From Lodderomyces elongisporus (Eukaryota > Ascomycota > Pichiomycetes > Serinales > Debaryomycetaceae), in contig NC_083678.1 of NCBI RefSeq assembly GCF_030384665.1, positions 1,054,001 to 1,118,000 on the forward strand: DNA of 64,000 nt, read 5' to 3'. The notes below the pieces were generated by a model. It made no database searches, was not told where the DNA came from, and saw nothing but the letters and a program-made list of their open reading frames with translations. Each line of letters begins with the position of its first letter. Position 1 is the first letter of the stretch. Shown piece by piece: positions 30,773-39,042 of the stretch. A program made the position numbers and the translations under genes.

Positions 30773-31564
30773 ATGTTCAAACTTATTAGTCGAAGCAGTA
30801 TACGCAATAGCACTAGTCTGCGTTCTATCCACACATTACCAAAATTGATCAATCACGATGTCTGGGTGGAGAAGGGAATCCCTGGTCTTTTCAGCCCGCA
30901 GGGTTACAACACTGCTTGGACAGACTATCAAACTTATTTGCTTACCAACCTTACATTATTGACCAATGGAACAGGTAATGAAGCCAAGCACCCATATCAA
31001 ACCATGCTTAATGTGGCGAAACAAACTACTCAGCAGCACACATACCATTATGCTGCAATGTCGCACATGAACCATTTCTTTTTTGAACAGATTGCCAATA
31101 AAGACCATGCCCAATCCACAAAGCCATCTCGTTCGTTGATGGAAAAGCTAATGCACCAGGATATTTTAGATGTAGATGCATTAAGAGACAAGATCTTGAC
31201 CATGGCTGAGTCTGCTTCAGGACAAGGCTGGGTCTACATGGTCGAGGACAAAACCAAAAGTTTACAATTTTTGACATGTAACAATGATGGAACACCATAC
31301 TATTTCGCCAAGAGACAACAATTGGACTTTAACTCTGGGATTGATGAGTTGAGCTACAAGTCATTGGAGAATTTGGAAAAGAGATGTCAAGATCCAGAGT
31401 TTAAAAAGGCAGAGGAAGAACACATGTTGCCCATCTTGGCCATCAACTTCTGGGACCACATGTACATTGAAGATTATGGAGTTACAGGAAAAGCCGAGTA
31501 CTTGAACAATGTGTGGGAACATTTGAACTGGGATGTCATCAACAAGAGATTGTTCCAAATGTAA
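30773..31564 (+). CDS. RSM26: Fe/Mn superoxide dismutase-fold mitoribosomal small-subunit protein (Rsm26/Mrp1 type)
   Basis: A frame of the iron/manganese SOD family with the metal ligands missing. The true ATG is at 30773 (aacaATGttc); the frame runs further up to a GTG. Residues 1-24 (MFKLISRSSIRNSTSLRSIH) form a mitochondrial presequence. The YHYAAMSHMNHFFFEQIANK helices and NFWDHMYIEDYG near the C-terminus are the SOD-like segments. In true SODs the second part reads DVWEHAYYLDY, so the fold is recognisable but redox activity is unlikely. Yeast has two such proteins in the mitochondrial small ribosomal subunit, Rsm26 (mS42) and Mrp1 (mS43). The 263-residue length favours Rsm26 (266) over Mrp1 (321), but this choice is not certain. 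Confidence 0.8.
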   Translation: MFKLISRSSIRNSTSLRSIHTLPKLINHDVWVEKGIPGLFSPQGYNTAWTDYQTYLLTNLTLLTNGTGNEAKHPYQTMLNVAKQTTQQHTYHYAAMSHMNHFFFEQIANKDHAQSTKPSRSLMEKLMHQDILDVDALRDKILTMAESASGQGWVYMVEDKTKSLQFLTCNNDGTPYYFAKRQQLDFNSGIDELSYKSLENLEKRCQDPEFKKAEEEHMLPILAINFWDHMYIEDYGVTGKAEYLNNVWEHLNWDVINKRLFQM

Positions 31565-31910
31565 AGAGGAAAATAAGCTACTTTATAAATGAATTTAGTA
31601 ATGACTCTTGTTATAAATAGTTAGGGTTATTAATGTAAATATAGAAACAGAAAAGCTTGCCTCTGCAAAAAGGGTGGGGGGGGGGGCGTAAAAATTAAAA
31701 ATAAAAGAATCTTTACATGTATTGAGCATATAATTGATCAACAATCAACCGTATACCTGTACTCTTCATCCTTTATTTCTATTTTTTGTTCTTGCTTTTC
31801 TATACTTTTTACCTATGAATACTCATTACAATATTGAAAAAAAGGAAAAGAAAAACGAAACAAACATTTTAAAGTTCTTAAAACATTTTTGCATCAATCA
31901 CATTGTATTC
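31565..31910. other. Intergenic region with a G11 tract
   Basis: Short region between convergent genes, with a run of 11 guanines at 31676-31686 in an otherwise A/T-rich stretch. Confidence 0.6.
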
Positions 31911-32828
31911 TTATAACAATCTCGAAAAATCCGATCCTCCAGAGTATGGTACTTGAAGCCAGTTCTTTTCATCATACTCTGCTGTTCCTTCGATTATATG
32001 GAAAGCATAAGCGTATCTTGAGTTTCTCAGTCTATTCTTTTCACTCTTGTGCAATACTGAATGATTTATTAAAATTAAGGAACCAGCTTTACATGGTACA
32101 GTGACGTAGTCTTTCTCGGTCTCCTCTATTGGAACATCATTGGCCACTTGTTCAAACTGACATCCACCTTCTAATCCTTTCGATCTCACAAATCGTTTTG
32201 TAACTGGATATTTCTTGTGTGTTCCAGGTAGATATTTCAAACATCCATTTTCTTCAGTACAATCCTCTAAAGCAAACCAATATCCCATTGCTGTTTGTGT
32301 TGGCTTTGTATATAAAAAGGTTGCATCAGTGTGTGGCGGAACTGCATTATCCCTTTCATCAGTTTTGTCCAAACTTGCATTTTCATCCACTACTGGTTGT
32401 TTGAAGATGCACATTGATTGCAATACTTTGGGCTCTTTATACTCAAGATCGGTGGCAATCTGTTTTACATTTGTGTCAAATGTAACTTCATTGAAGATTT
32501 GATCGTGGATGTGCAATCCATGGCCTATTTTGTTGATGGCTTTGTCCAACGGTTTTGTTAATTCACCTTGTGTGTTAAATGCATCAGTATCAAAAAAGTA
32601 TGAGATTCTGTCTGCCGACTCATAAAAGTAGGTATCGCCTATATGGTCGTCATCAGAGGTTTTGAAAGTGGTCTTGGGATGCGTTGATAGATCGCATTGC
32701 TGAAGAAGATCTTTGGACCGTTTGAGAAGTGCTTGTGTTTGATCATGGGAAAGGAAATTCGGGATGCAGAGCATTCCTTCTTCTTGGAAAGTGTTGATCT
32801 GTTCCGGAGTCAAGTATTGTTTAGACAT
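31911..32828 (-). CDS. Phytanoyl-CoA dioxygenase-like (PhyH) Fe(II)/2-oxoglutarate oxygenase
   Basis: A 305-residue non-haem iron oxygenase of the PhyH/PHYHD1 family. The iron ligands are His166 and Asp168 in PPHTDATFL, and His260 in SVLHKSEKN. The 2-oxoglutarate-binding Arg should be in RLRNSRYAY (about 266-271). The segment GYWFALEDCTEENGCLKYLPGTHK is characteristic of the family core. There is no signal peptide. The C-terminus is RLL, not a clear peroxisomal PTS1 (although SRL occurs one residue earlier). The substrate is unknown; the human homologue PHYHD1 is also undefined. The promoter carries an inverted repeat with CCGCGG (33050-33082), a possible zinc-cluster regulator site. Confidence 0.88.
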   Translation of the reverse strand: MSKQYLTPEQINTFQEEGMLCIPNFLSHDQTQALLKRSKDLLQQCDLSTHPKTTFKTSDDDHIGDTYFYESADRISYFFDTDAFNTQGELTKPLDKAINKIGHGLHIHDQIFNEVTFDTNVKQIATDLEYKEPKVLQSMCIFKQPVVDENASLDKTDERDNAVPPHTDATFLYTKPTQTAMGYWFALEDCTEENGCLKYLPGTHKKYPVTKRFVRSKGLEGGCQFEQVANDVPIEETEKDYVTVPCKAGSLILINHSVLHKSEKNRLRNSRYAYAFHIIEGTAEYDEKNWLQVPYSGGSDFSRLL

Positions 32829-33477
32829 TGTGAAGTTGAACTAGAATTGTGATTCTGATCTACTATACTTAATCAGTCAAATTGTGGATTTTGTTTTTTT
32901 TATAAGCTTTGGTTGAATTGTTGTTGCTTTTGTTTACTTGGCCTATTTTGGTTTCTTCTGGTTTTTTTTTTTGGAAATCAGATAAGAAGGATTAGAAAGT
33001 GTTAAATTGTTGTATATATGTTTTTACGTACACATAAATATGTATATTAGATTCCGCGGTGCCGTCTGCTCGTGCGGAAATCATTTCCTTTTCAGGTGTA
33101 ACAGGGCCAAATAGCATTTTGTTAATTTTGTTCAATTGAAAAATTTGGTATACTTGAAGCTATTGGGGAATATCCTTTTCCACAAAGTGTTTTTATCCTG
33201 GCAACAACTCCCTAATCTATATGAATTACATTTGCTTCTTCAAATAGAGTAGTTCTAGCCTTTATTTTTCTCTTTCTTTTTCCTTTTTTTACTTTACATT
33301 TTTCAAATTAAATCTAAAGTAGACAATTGTTGTATTAAAAACTGTACAACTGCAATAAAACTATAAACTATAAGCTAGGGATCTGTCAGAAAAGCTATCC
33401 AGTAGTTTCATTCAAAGTAGCTTTTGATAGTTTTTCTAAAAAAGAATTCAGGAGCAACCTTGTTACCTTCTACTCAG
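32829..33477. promoter_or_regulatory. PhyH-like gene promoter and metallothionein 3' region
   Basis: Upstream of the dioxygenase gene (minus strand). It includes the imperfect inverted repeat GATTCCGC / GCGGAAATC (33050-33057 and 33074-33082) with a central CCGCGG palindrome. The rest is A/T-rich 3' region of the metallothionein gene. Confidence 0.55.
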
Positions 33478-33576
33478 TTACTTCTTTTGACAAGTACATT
33501 TGTCTTTTGCGCATTGGCAAGTGCTCGTGCAAGAGCAGTCCTTGGAGCAACATGAGCAATCAGTTTTGTCAACCAT
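33478..33576 (-). CDS. Metallothionein, 9-Cys, 32 residues
   Basis: A tiny frame of 33 codons including TAA, too short for standard ORF cutoffs. Its product has nine cysteines in 32 residues (Cys7, 9, 10, 14, 16, 20, 22, 27, 29), arranged as CxCC and three CxC motifs, with no aromatic residues. It begins MVDKTDCSCC and ends with two lysines. This is the signature of a copper-binding yeast metallothionein, which buffers copper and related metals in the cytosol. The ATG is in favourable context (TataATGgtt on the coding strand). It has an identifiable promoter with TATA box and a heat-shock-element palindrome. It lies 4.4 kb from a second, 6-Cys metallothionein gene in the same orientation. No close named orthologue is known to me. 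Confidence 0.9.
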   Translation of the reverse strand: MVDKTDCSCCSKDCSCTSTCQCAKDKCTCQKK

Positions 33577-33759
33577 TATAAATTTTATTTTCTTCTCTTG
33601 AGTTTTGTTTCTTGTTTATTTGTTTGTTTGAAATCTGATAAGTATTAACTTAGAACTATACCAACAAATTTGATTAAATATGTATGATAAAGTGGTGATA
33701 TTGAAACCGAAAAGAAAAGAAAGAGGAAGAAGAATGAAAATGAAGGAAATCCAGAGCTG

Positions 33760-33778
33760 TATTTATAGAATTCTAGAA
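33760..33778 (-). promoter_or_regulatory. TATA box and heat-shock element of the 9-Cys metallothionein
   Basis: On the coding strand, TTCTAGAA (33771-33778, inverted nTTCnnGAAn unit) sits directly upstream of TATAAATA (33760-33767), about 184 bp before the ATG. Yeast CUP1 is activated through Hsf1 as well as Ace1, so such a site is expected for a metallothionein promoter. Function is inferred. Confidence 0.5.
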
Positions 33779-34164
33779 ATTTTGGAGTTGGTTGGTTGGG
33801 GAGAAAAGAAAGGGGGGATAGGGAAGGATAGGGAAGAATAGGGAAGAAAGAAATAGGGAGTCAGTAGAAACGGATAGATCATTTGGAACGGACATAATGT
33901 GTGATGATAATATGGAAATGGGGATTACTTAATTGAGTAATTTTTGCTTCTACTGTGAGTTTTAGGGGGTGAGAGCCGCTCATGGTCGTGCCCTACTATT
34001 TGCCCACACAACAACTATTCATGGAATCAAGGAGATAAGGATGGAAAGAAGTGAAGGATAGAAAAGAAAAGAATATGAGGTTGTCACTGACCAAGCAGAG
34101 CAATTGAAACAAAAAGACACTACTAATTTATTGCTTTTATGTTTGATTGTCTGATTGTCTAATT

Positions 34165-34255
34165 GTTTATTTATTTGTTTGTTTATTTGTTTAATTATTT
34201 GTTTAATTATTTGTTTAATTATTTGTTTAATTATTTGTTTGTTTATTTGTTTGCT
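34165..34255. repeat. TTTGTTTAATTA-type tandem repeat
   Basis: Four near-exact copies of the 12-mer TTTGTTTAATTA flanked by TTTG/TTTA variants. A simple tandem array with no spacers, far upstream of the metallothionein gene. Confidence 0.85.
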
Positions 34256-35164
34256 GGTTTTCCTTTAAGTTTCCATTGACTTTCTACAAACATTTCCGAT
34301 GTGCATTGGGTGCATCGTTACAGCAAAATTAGCTCAAGTGGAAGTGAAAAACCATATTAATGCCTTTTTTTTTTTGGCTTATGAAGTCGTTGGAACGTCA
34401 TATTGAATCATATGTTCTTTGCTCTATTATGTATTACAGGTTCTTCTTCTTCTTCATTTCTATATATATTTATGGATCTCATTTTTTTGTTTTGTGTGCA
34501 GCAAAGTGAGCAGCAAAAATGTCGCGCTATTGATTGTACTGGACGAGCGATTAATGCTGCTATAGCCAACACTTCTCTCCTACAACGCTGATTTCCACGC
34601 TTTTTTTTTTTCTAGGCATCAGCAACAACCAAAAACAAAAGTAAAAATAAAGGAAAAGGAAAAGGAAAAGGATTAGAAAACTATAGAGAAAACAAGGCAA
34701 AAGTGGAGTAACAAAGGGGGTATACAATTTTCTTTTTTTTTGATCAACTGCAGCAGTTCCACTCAGTGTCCTTGAATGGAGGACTATGTTAATTGCAAAT
34801 TCTTTGCTGTTCTCTTGCCCTTCCTCTCGCCGTCCTCCCCTTTGTTACTCAGTATAAAATTAATGTTGACAAGTCTACCAATTGTTGTCAATTCATACAC
34901 TTGAGGTAGATTACAAAAATATCATCCAGACTCTCAAAACAATTAGAACTAATATATTTAATGTAAAATATGTAACTTAAGTAACTTAAGTAACCATAAC
35001 AACTAACATGAACATCATAACTTGATTAAATTGTTTTCACTTGCCGATAAGCAAAAACCCCACGTTGTTGAGATTCCAATTACCAACTTGACAACAACAA
35101 CAACAACAACAATAATAATAAAAAATGTTTACATGCTCCATCTCCCCTCCCCCTTCAACTTTGC

Positions 35165-36430
35165 TCAACTTTCAGCAAATTTCAATCTTACCAACTCTTG
35201 TAAACTCAACTCTTCAACTGTGTCCACATTCACAATCAGCTGATTCAAACAAAGCTTTTCCTTAATCTCGGGCAAATCCTTTACTATCATCCTCACCAAT
35301 TCTCCACCATACTCGTCTCCACTCATTTCGCCATTAACATTGACACCCTCGTGATTCTTTTCCGTTTCGTCATCATACCACGAATACGGTAGATTGGTAA
35401 TCAACAGCACCAACAAATGACTCAATAACTCCGATCTCCTCCACTTCACAACCAATTGTTTAACATTTTTTACGTGTGTTTGCACAAGACCACCTTGTTC
35501 CCCAGATACCAATGCATCGTATTTCGGTCGTAGCCCACTAGATTCTAATTTTACAGTTTTAATCTCCTGAACCAAGTCTCTAATTTCTTGTTTCTGGACT
35601 CTAACTTTTTCATATTCCTTAATAGCATCTTCTTTAGACGCTTTGCTACCAATTCGATTATAGATTTCTTGAACTCTCATTGTCAACGACTTTTTCTCGT
35701 TTCCAGATACACTAAAAGTGCCTTTAGGATTGTTTTCGTTATATAGTTCATCCATGAATTCGAGAATCTTGGCTTCAGAAGTATTAAGATCAGCGTAATG
35801 TAAAGCTTTCTGAATAGGATTGATCATCATCAAATACCGATTGAGCAAGTCATCAGTCTTTGTTACGTAGTTGGCCGTATGAAGAAACTCAAAGAGATCT
35901 TGCAAGCTTGAATGAACCATCAATTCATCCTGAATCTGTTTGACCTTTGGTGCGAGCTTTTCGACTGGGGTCGACGTGAGACTCTTGAGTTTTTGAAGGT
36001 ATACCAAATGATCTAGTTTATGTGTCAATTGAACATAGGTTTCATAGTATTGCTTCTCAAGCTCATGAATGGTTGACCAAGAAATTGAATCATCTTCCAG
36101 TTTATCCATGTTTGAATTAATGTGATTGTCATTGCTATCATAAACTTTCTGGTCCAGGCTCTCCTGGCCCTCTTCCTTTTTCTCCTTTTCCTTCTTTTCC
36201 TCCTGATCATCATCATTATTATTATCATCATTTTGGTCACAGACGACATCATTAACCTCCTTATTGGTCTGACTGATTTCTGAGTTAGATTCCTTTCCTA
36301 TATCCAAAACTTTCTCCAGATTAGTTGTCTTAGTCTCCATACTCTGCACCAAAGATTCATTTGCAGGCTTGTTTTCCTTTTCCTTCATCTTTTCCATTAC
36401 CTTTTCCTTTTCCTGCTTCTCCTCACTCAT
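35165..36430 (-). CDS. Unrecognised charged coiled-coil protein
   Basis: A 421-residue protein. The first about 115 residues are extremely charged (Lys/Glu/Asp/Asn) and probably disordered. From about 120 (ISWSTIHELEKQYYETYVQLTHKLDHLVYLQKL) to about 300, predicted heptads suggest coiled coil, including MRVQEIYNRI and VQKQEIRDLVQEIKTV. A more ordered C-terminal part has KWRRSELLSHLLVLLITNLPYSWYDD and ends VDTVEELSLQELVRLKFAES. No membrane, signal or catalytic motif is present. The layout would fit a cytoskeletal or kinetochore adaptor, but I do not recognise it and assign no function. It diverges from EMC2, with 267 bp between the starts. Confidence 0.75.
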   Translation of the reverse strand: MSEEKQEKEKVMEKMKEKENKPANESLVQSMETKTTNLEKVLDIGKESNSEISQTNKEVNDVVCDQNDDNNNDDDQEEKKEKEKKEEGQESLDQKVYDSNDNHINSNMDKLEDDSISWSTIHELEKQYYETYVQLTHKLDHLVYLQKLKSLTSTPVEKLAPKVKQIQDELMVHSSLQDLFEFLHTANYVTKTDDLLNRYLMMINPIQKALHYADLNTSEAKILEFMDELYNENNPKGTFSVSGNEKKSLTMRVQEIYNRIGSKASKEDAIKEYEKVRVQKQEIRDLVQEIKTVKLESSGLRPKYDALVSGEQGGLVQTHVKNVKQLVVKWRRSELLSHLLVLLITNLPYSWYDDETEKNHEGVNVNGEMSGDEYGGELVRMIVKDLPEIKEKLCLNQLIVNVDTVEELSLQELVRLKFAES

Positions 36431-36697
36431 CGTCCTTCTTGAACAATATTAGGTTTCATTGGAGCAACCAAAAAAAAAAGGTTAGATGTTGCAAAATATT
36501 CAAACTAATTCAAACACCCAAAAAAAATAAATGAATGTGTTTTCTCTTTTTTTGTGGTTTTGATTGTGTGTGTGTTTTTTGTTATTTATTTTTTTTCTGG
36601 GGCACACAAAATTCACCATTCTTCCCATCAACAACAAGCTCGAAAGATTGAACCTTTATTACGGGCTCTTGCATTACATTCAACAAATCCAGCTACG
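36431..36697. promoter_or_regulatory. Divergent promoter, coiled-coil gene / EMC2
   Basis: Short shared upstream region. The EMC2 frame stays open upstream to a GTG at 36554, but no ATG is in frame before 36698, so this part is read as leader. Confidence 0.5.
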
Positions 36698-37618
36698 ATG
36701 CAAGTGGAACATTCATTAGTAAAGAAAAAGCTCTTGACCATCGCGACCAGCGGCAAGTTTGCCACCTTTACTCCAGAACAACTTGATGCTACTTATCTAC
36801 AGCTTGACGACTATCTTATTCTCCATCTGGATAAACTTGATGCAATTGAGCTTTTCCAACTATTTGAGCTCCAATTCTACTTGTGTATATTGACCAACCA
36901 TGATATCGAGGCCAAAAATGTACTTGACAGATTGACCGACCAGTTTGGTCAGAATGTAAAGTCTCAGCGGATCAGATTATTACAATCGATATACTGGGAG
37001 TCTCAAGGAGAAATAAAAAAAGCAGGCGATTTACTAAGCCAAGACCCCGATGAGTTACAACTACTGAGGCGATTAACCACTTTTGCTCGCCATGAAAAAA
37101 CATCCGCCACTTCAGAAAAGTATATCCTGAATTTGAATTTTTATCTCAACTTACAACCTGCAGATACTGTAGCATGGTGTGAATTGGCTGATGAATATGC
37201 AAAATTGGGTCATTATGAAAAAGCGGCACATTGTCTAAGGCAAGTTGTATTGTTGCAACCTACTGCATACCCTTTATTTTACAAGATTGGATTGATGGAA
37301 TACTATCGATTCTTGCAACTCGAAAAGGAATTGAAAGAAGAGAATAATAAAAAGGATAAATTGATTGAATTGATGAAATTACTAATTTGCGCAAGAGATA
37401 ACTATATGTACCTGTTGGAGATCAATGACAAGTATGACAAGTCGTGGGTGGCCTTATGGAGTTTGGTACAAAAGGATTTTGCCTTCAATCTGAGATTGAG
37501 CAAGATAAGTGAGAACAACAAGGCGGTAAAGGAGTATTTGGCCCAATCGGTAAAGTTGAGACCTATTGTGGAGAAAAAATTGAAAGAATTAGAAGTAGAT
37601 GTAAAGAGTTTAGAGTAG
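36698..37618 (+). CDS. EMC2: EMC2, ER membrane protein complex subunit
   Basis: A 306-residue TPR-type protein. The open frame extends upstream through a GTG (36554), but the first ATG is 36698 (acgATGcaa), matching yeast Emc2 length (292). TPR-like helices include the pattern WCELADEYAKLGHYEKAAHCLRQVVLLQPTAYPLFYKIG (about 170-210), the central repeat of the family. EMC inserts and chaperones membrane proteins in the ER, and Emc2 is its soluble cytosolic scaffold. No signal or membrane segment appears after the chosen start, which agrees with this. The weak start context and the coding-like composition of the 100 bp upstream leave room for a longer form. Confidence 0.82.
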   Translation: MQVEHSLVKKKLLTIATSGKFATFTPEQLDATYLQLDDYLILHLDKLDAIELFQLFELQFYLCILTNHDIEAKNVLDRLTDQFGQNVKSQRIRLLQSIYWESQGEIKKAGDLLSQDPDELQLLRRLTTFARHEKTSATSEKYILNLNFYLNLQPADTVAWCELADEYAKLGHYEKAAHCLRQVVLLQPTAYPLFYKIGLMEYYRFLQLEKELKEENNKKDKLIELMKLLICARDNYMYLLEINDKYDKSWVALWSLVQKDFAFNLRLSKISENNKAVKEYLAQSVKLRPIVEKKLKELEVDVKSLE

Positions 37619-37981
37619 AGTAATGGAAAGTTTGTAATTGATTACTTGTTTTTCCCAGTTGTTCTTATAGAACTTTATCCTCACAATCAGATGAGTGACA
37701 ACAAAAGAGTTTTGTTTAATTTTATTACTTACGGGTTAGCAAATCCTTTGGACACAAAAAAAAATATTTAGTAAATTCGTGTATTCAACTAGCAAGCTAG
37801 ATAGCTATTTTCATTATTTCAAATCAAGGAAACTTTTCCATTTTCTTCTTTAATCAAGCAACGCCTAGTTCATGAAGTCATTCCAAGGGTAAGATTAAAA
37901 AAAGGGAAAACAAAAACAGAAATAAAAACAAAAAAGAACCAGCTTTAGCAAGAATGGGTATGAATATGATCACCTGGATCT
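37619..37981. other. Intergenic region between convergent EMC2 and metallothionein genes
   Basis: Contains A/T-rich 3' regions of both genes. No other feature is seen. Confidence 0.6.
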
Positions 37982-38086
37982 TTACTTCTTTTCTCCACAT
38001 TTACATTCAGAAGCGCTTGCACATTTGCAGTCAGCACCACATTTGCATCCTGATTCTGAGGAGTAGTTAATTAATTGAGCGGCCAT
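37982..38086 (-). CDS. CUP1: CUP1-like metallothionein, 6-Cys, 34 residues
   Basis: A 35-codon frame ending TAA, too short for the usual ORF cutoff. The product has six cysteines in three CxC pairs (Cys14/16, 20/22, 28/30), with an N-terminal Cys-free lead (MAAQLINYSSESG) and a basic end (GEKK). Spacing and flanking residues (GCxCGADCKCAS..ECKC) agree with the short Candida albicans Cup1 copper metallothionein. It should bind Cu(I) in the cytosol. The ATG follows a good context (CTGTTAACAGATATA... then ATGgcc). The promoter has TATAAATA, a GGAGAATATTCTCC palindrome and a paired CCTGCGAAAAAG motif. It is in the same orientation as the 9-Cys metallothionein gene upstream in the window. Confidence 0.9.
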   Translation of the reverse strand: MAAQLINYSSESGCKCGADCKCASASECKCGEKK

Positions 38087-38229
38087 TGTATATATCTGTT
38101 AAAATTTTTCTTTTTAAAAAAATACTAAGTTGTAGTGTGATAAAAGTTGTTGAATATAGGAAAAAAAAAAGAAAGGGGAAAGAAATTTGTTGTATGTGAT
38201 GTATCCGAAATGTGGGATTGTTCGTGTGG

Positions 38230-38376
38230 TATTTATACTCCTTTTTCGCAGGAGCGGTCATTCACAAACAGAATGGGGGAGAGAGGGAGAATATTCTCCA
38301 TCGGTTTGTGTGAATCAATGAAGAGGTAGAGCCTGCGAAAAAGTCCCCGTCGTTGTCTATCTATCGCTGCGGCTCT
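38230..38376 (-). promoter_or_regulatory. Predicted regulatory cluster of the CUP1-like gene
   Basis: TATA box (38230-38237), then an inverted 12-mer pair CCTGCGAAAAAG (38241-38252 and 38332-38343) flanking the perfect 14-bp palindrome GGAGAATATTCTCC (38286-38299). The palindrome includes GAAnnTTC, a heat-shock-element unit. The 12-mer contains a GCG core next to an A/T run, reminiscent of copper-fist (Ace1/Cup2) sites. Both interpretations are inference. Confidence 0.5.
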
Positions 38377-38840
38377 TACCAAATTGGGAACGTAGTACAA
38401 AACCTATATATATATACACAGACACTCACACAGACACTCACACAAACAGAAACGCACCCCTACATTCTTTTTTCTGGTTCAAGTTTTGTCTGTTCATTTC
38501 AATTGCAGTTTTCTGTCTTGGCTCTTGAGGAAGGAAACAAATACAAAAGATAAAAAAAATATAAAAAAAATAAGAAGAGAAAGGAAGAAATGAAGAAATG
38601 AAGAACAAATGACCTTGAACAGCGAAATCCACTCATTGCATCAACTTGCATCATCAAGGTTTCTTGTTTTCCAGTATCATTTTTGACAGGTTTACTTATT
38701 CTACACTTTTAGTGTACACTCGATTCCTAATCCTTTTGTGTGATATACAGCGGAAACCACTCAGAGTGGTGACCCAGAAGATATTGCAAAATGTTTGAAA
38801 CCACGAGTTGAGCTACAATGCCGTAATGCAATGTACACAT

Positions 38841-38900
38841 ACACACACTCATACTCACACTCATACTCACACTCACACTCATACTCACACTCATACTCAT
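38841..38900. repeat. (CTCATACTCACA)n tandem repeat
   Basis: About five copies of a 12-base CTCATACTCACA unit, partly degenerate. The threonine/histidine-repeat frame reading across it is an artefact of the repeat. Confidence 0.85.
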
Positions 38901-39042
38901 GGTTACTCAATGACCAAAAGGTACTGCTATTCTCTATATTTGTTTATGCTATTCATTAAAAAAAGTTTTCTACTGTACAAACTGCCATCTCTTCTCTACA
39001 ATAATCTATCACCAACATCAAATCCTCTACATTTCAAACTTG

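Larger units (their letters stand above)
33577..35164. promoter_or_regulatory. Metallothionein upstream region
   Basis: A/T-rich DNA from the 9-Cys metallothionein start to the 3' end of the coiled-coil gene. On the gene's strand it holds TATAAATA (33760-33767), TTCTAGAA (33771-33778), a G-quadruplex-type motif (33812-33843 on the plus strand), and AGAGCCGC (33972-33979). Further up is a TTTGTTTAATTA tandem repeat (34165-34255), a CCCCACGTTG site (35058-35067) and short CAA repeats (35094-35111). No further gene is convincing. Confidence 0.55.
38087..39042. promoter_or_regulatory. CUP1-like promoter and (CTCATACTCACA)n region
   Basis: On the minus strand: TATAAATA (38230-38237, 144 bp before the ATG), CCTGCGAAAAAG (38241-38252), the HSE-like palindrome GGAGAATATTCTCC (38286-38299), a plus-strand copy of CCTGCGAAAAAG (38332-38343) and AGAGCCGC (38369-38376). 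Further up are a TATATATATA run (38406-38416) and the CTCATACTCACA tandem repeat (38841-38900) near the URA7 3' end. Confidence 0.6.

Noticed and set aside
34165..34255. Regular repeats resembling a CRISPR array
   Set aside because: Units are 12-bp tandem copies without spacers, and the genome is eukaryotic.
36554..36697. N-terminal extension of EMC2 with a hydrophobic stretch
   Set aside because: It begins with GTG and lacks an in-frame ATG; a membrane segment is not expected in soluble Emc2. An upstream exon remains possible.
33972..38376. Shared octamer AGAGCCGC in both metallothionein upstream regions
   Set aside because: An 8-mer match is too short to be convincing by itself; it is recorded only as a weak addition to the promoter elements.
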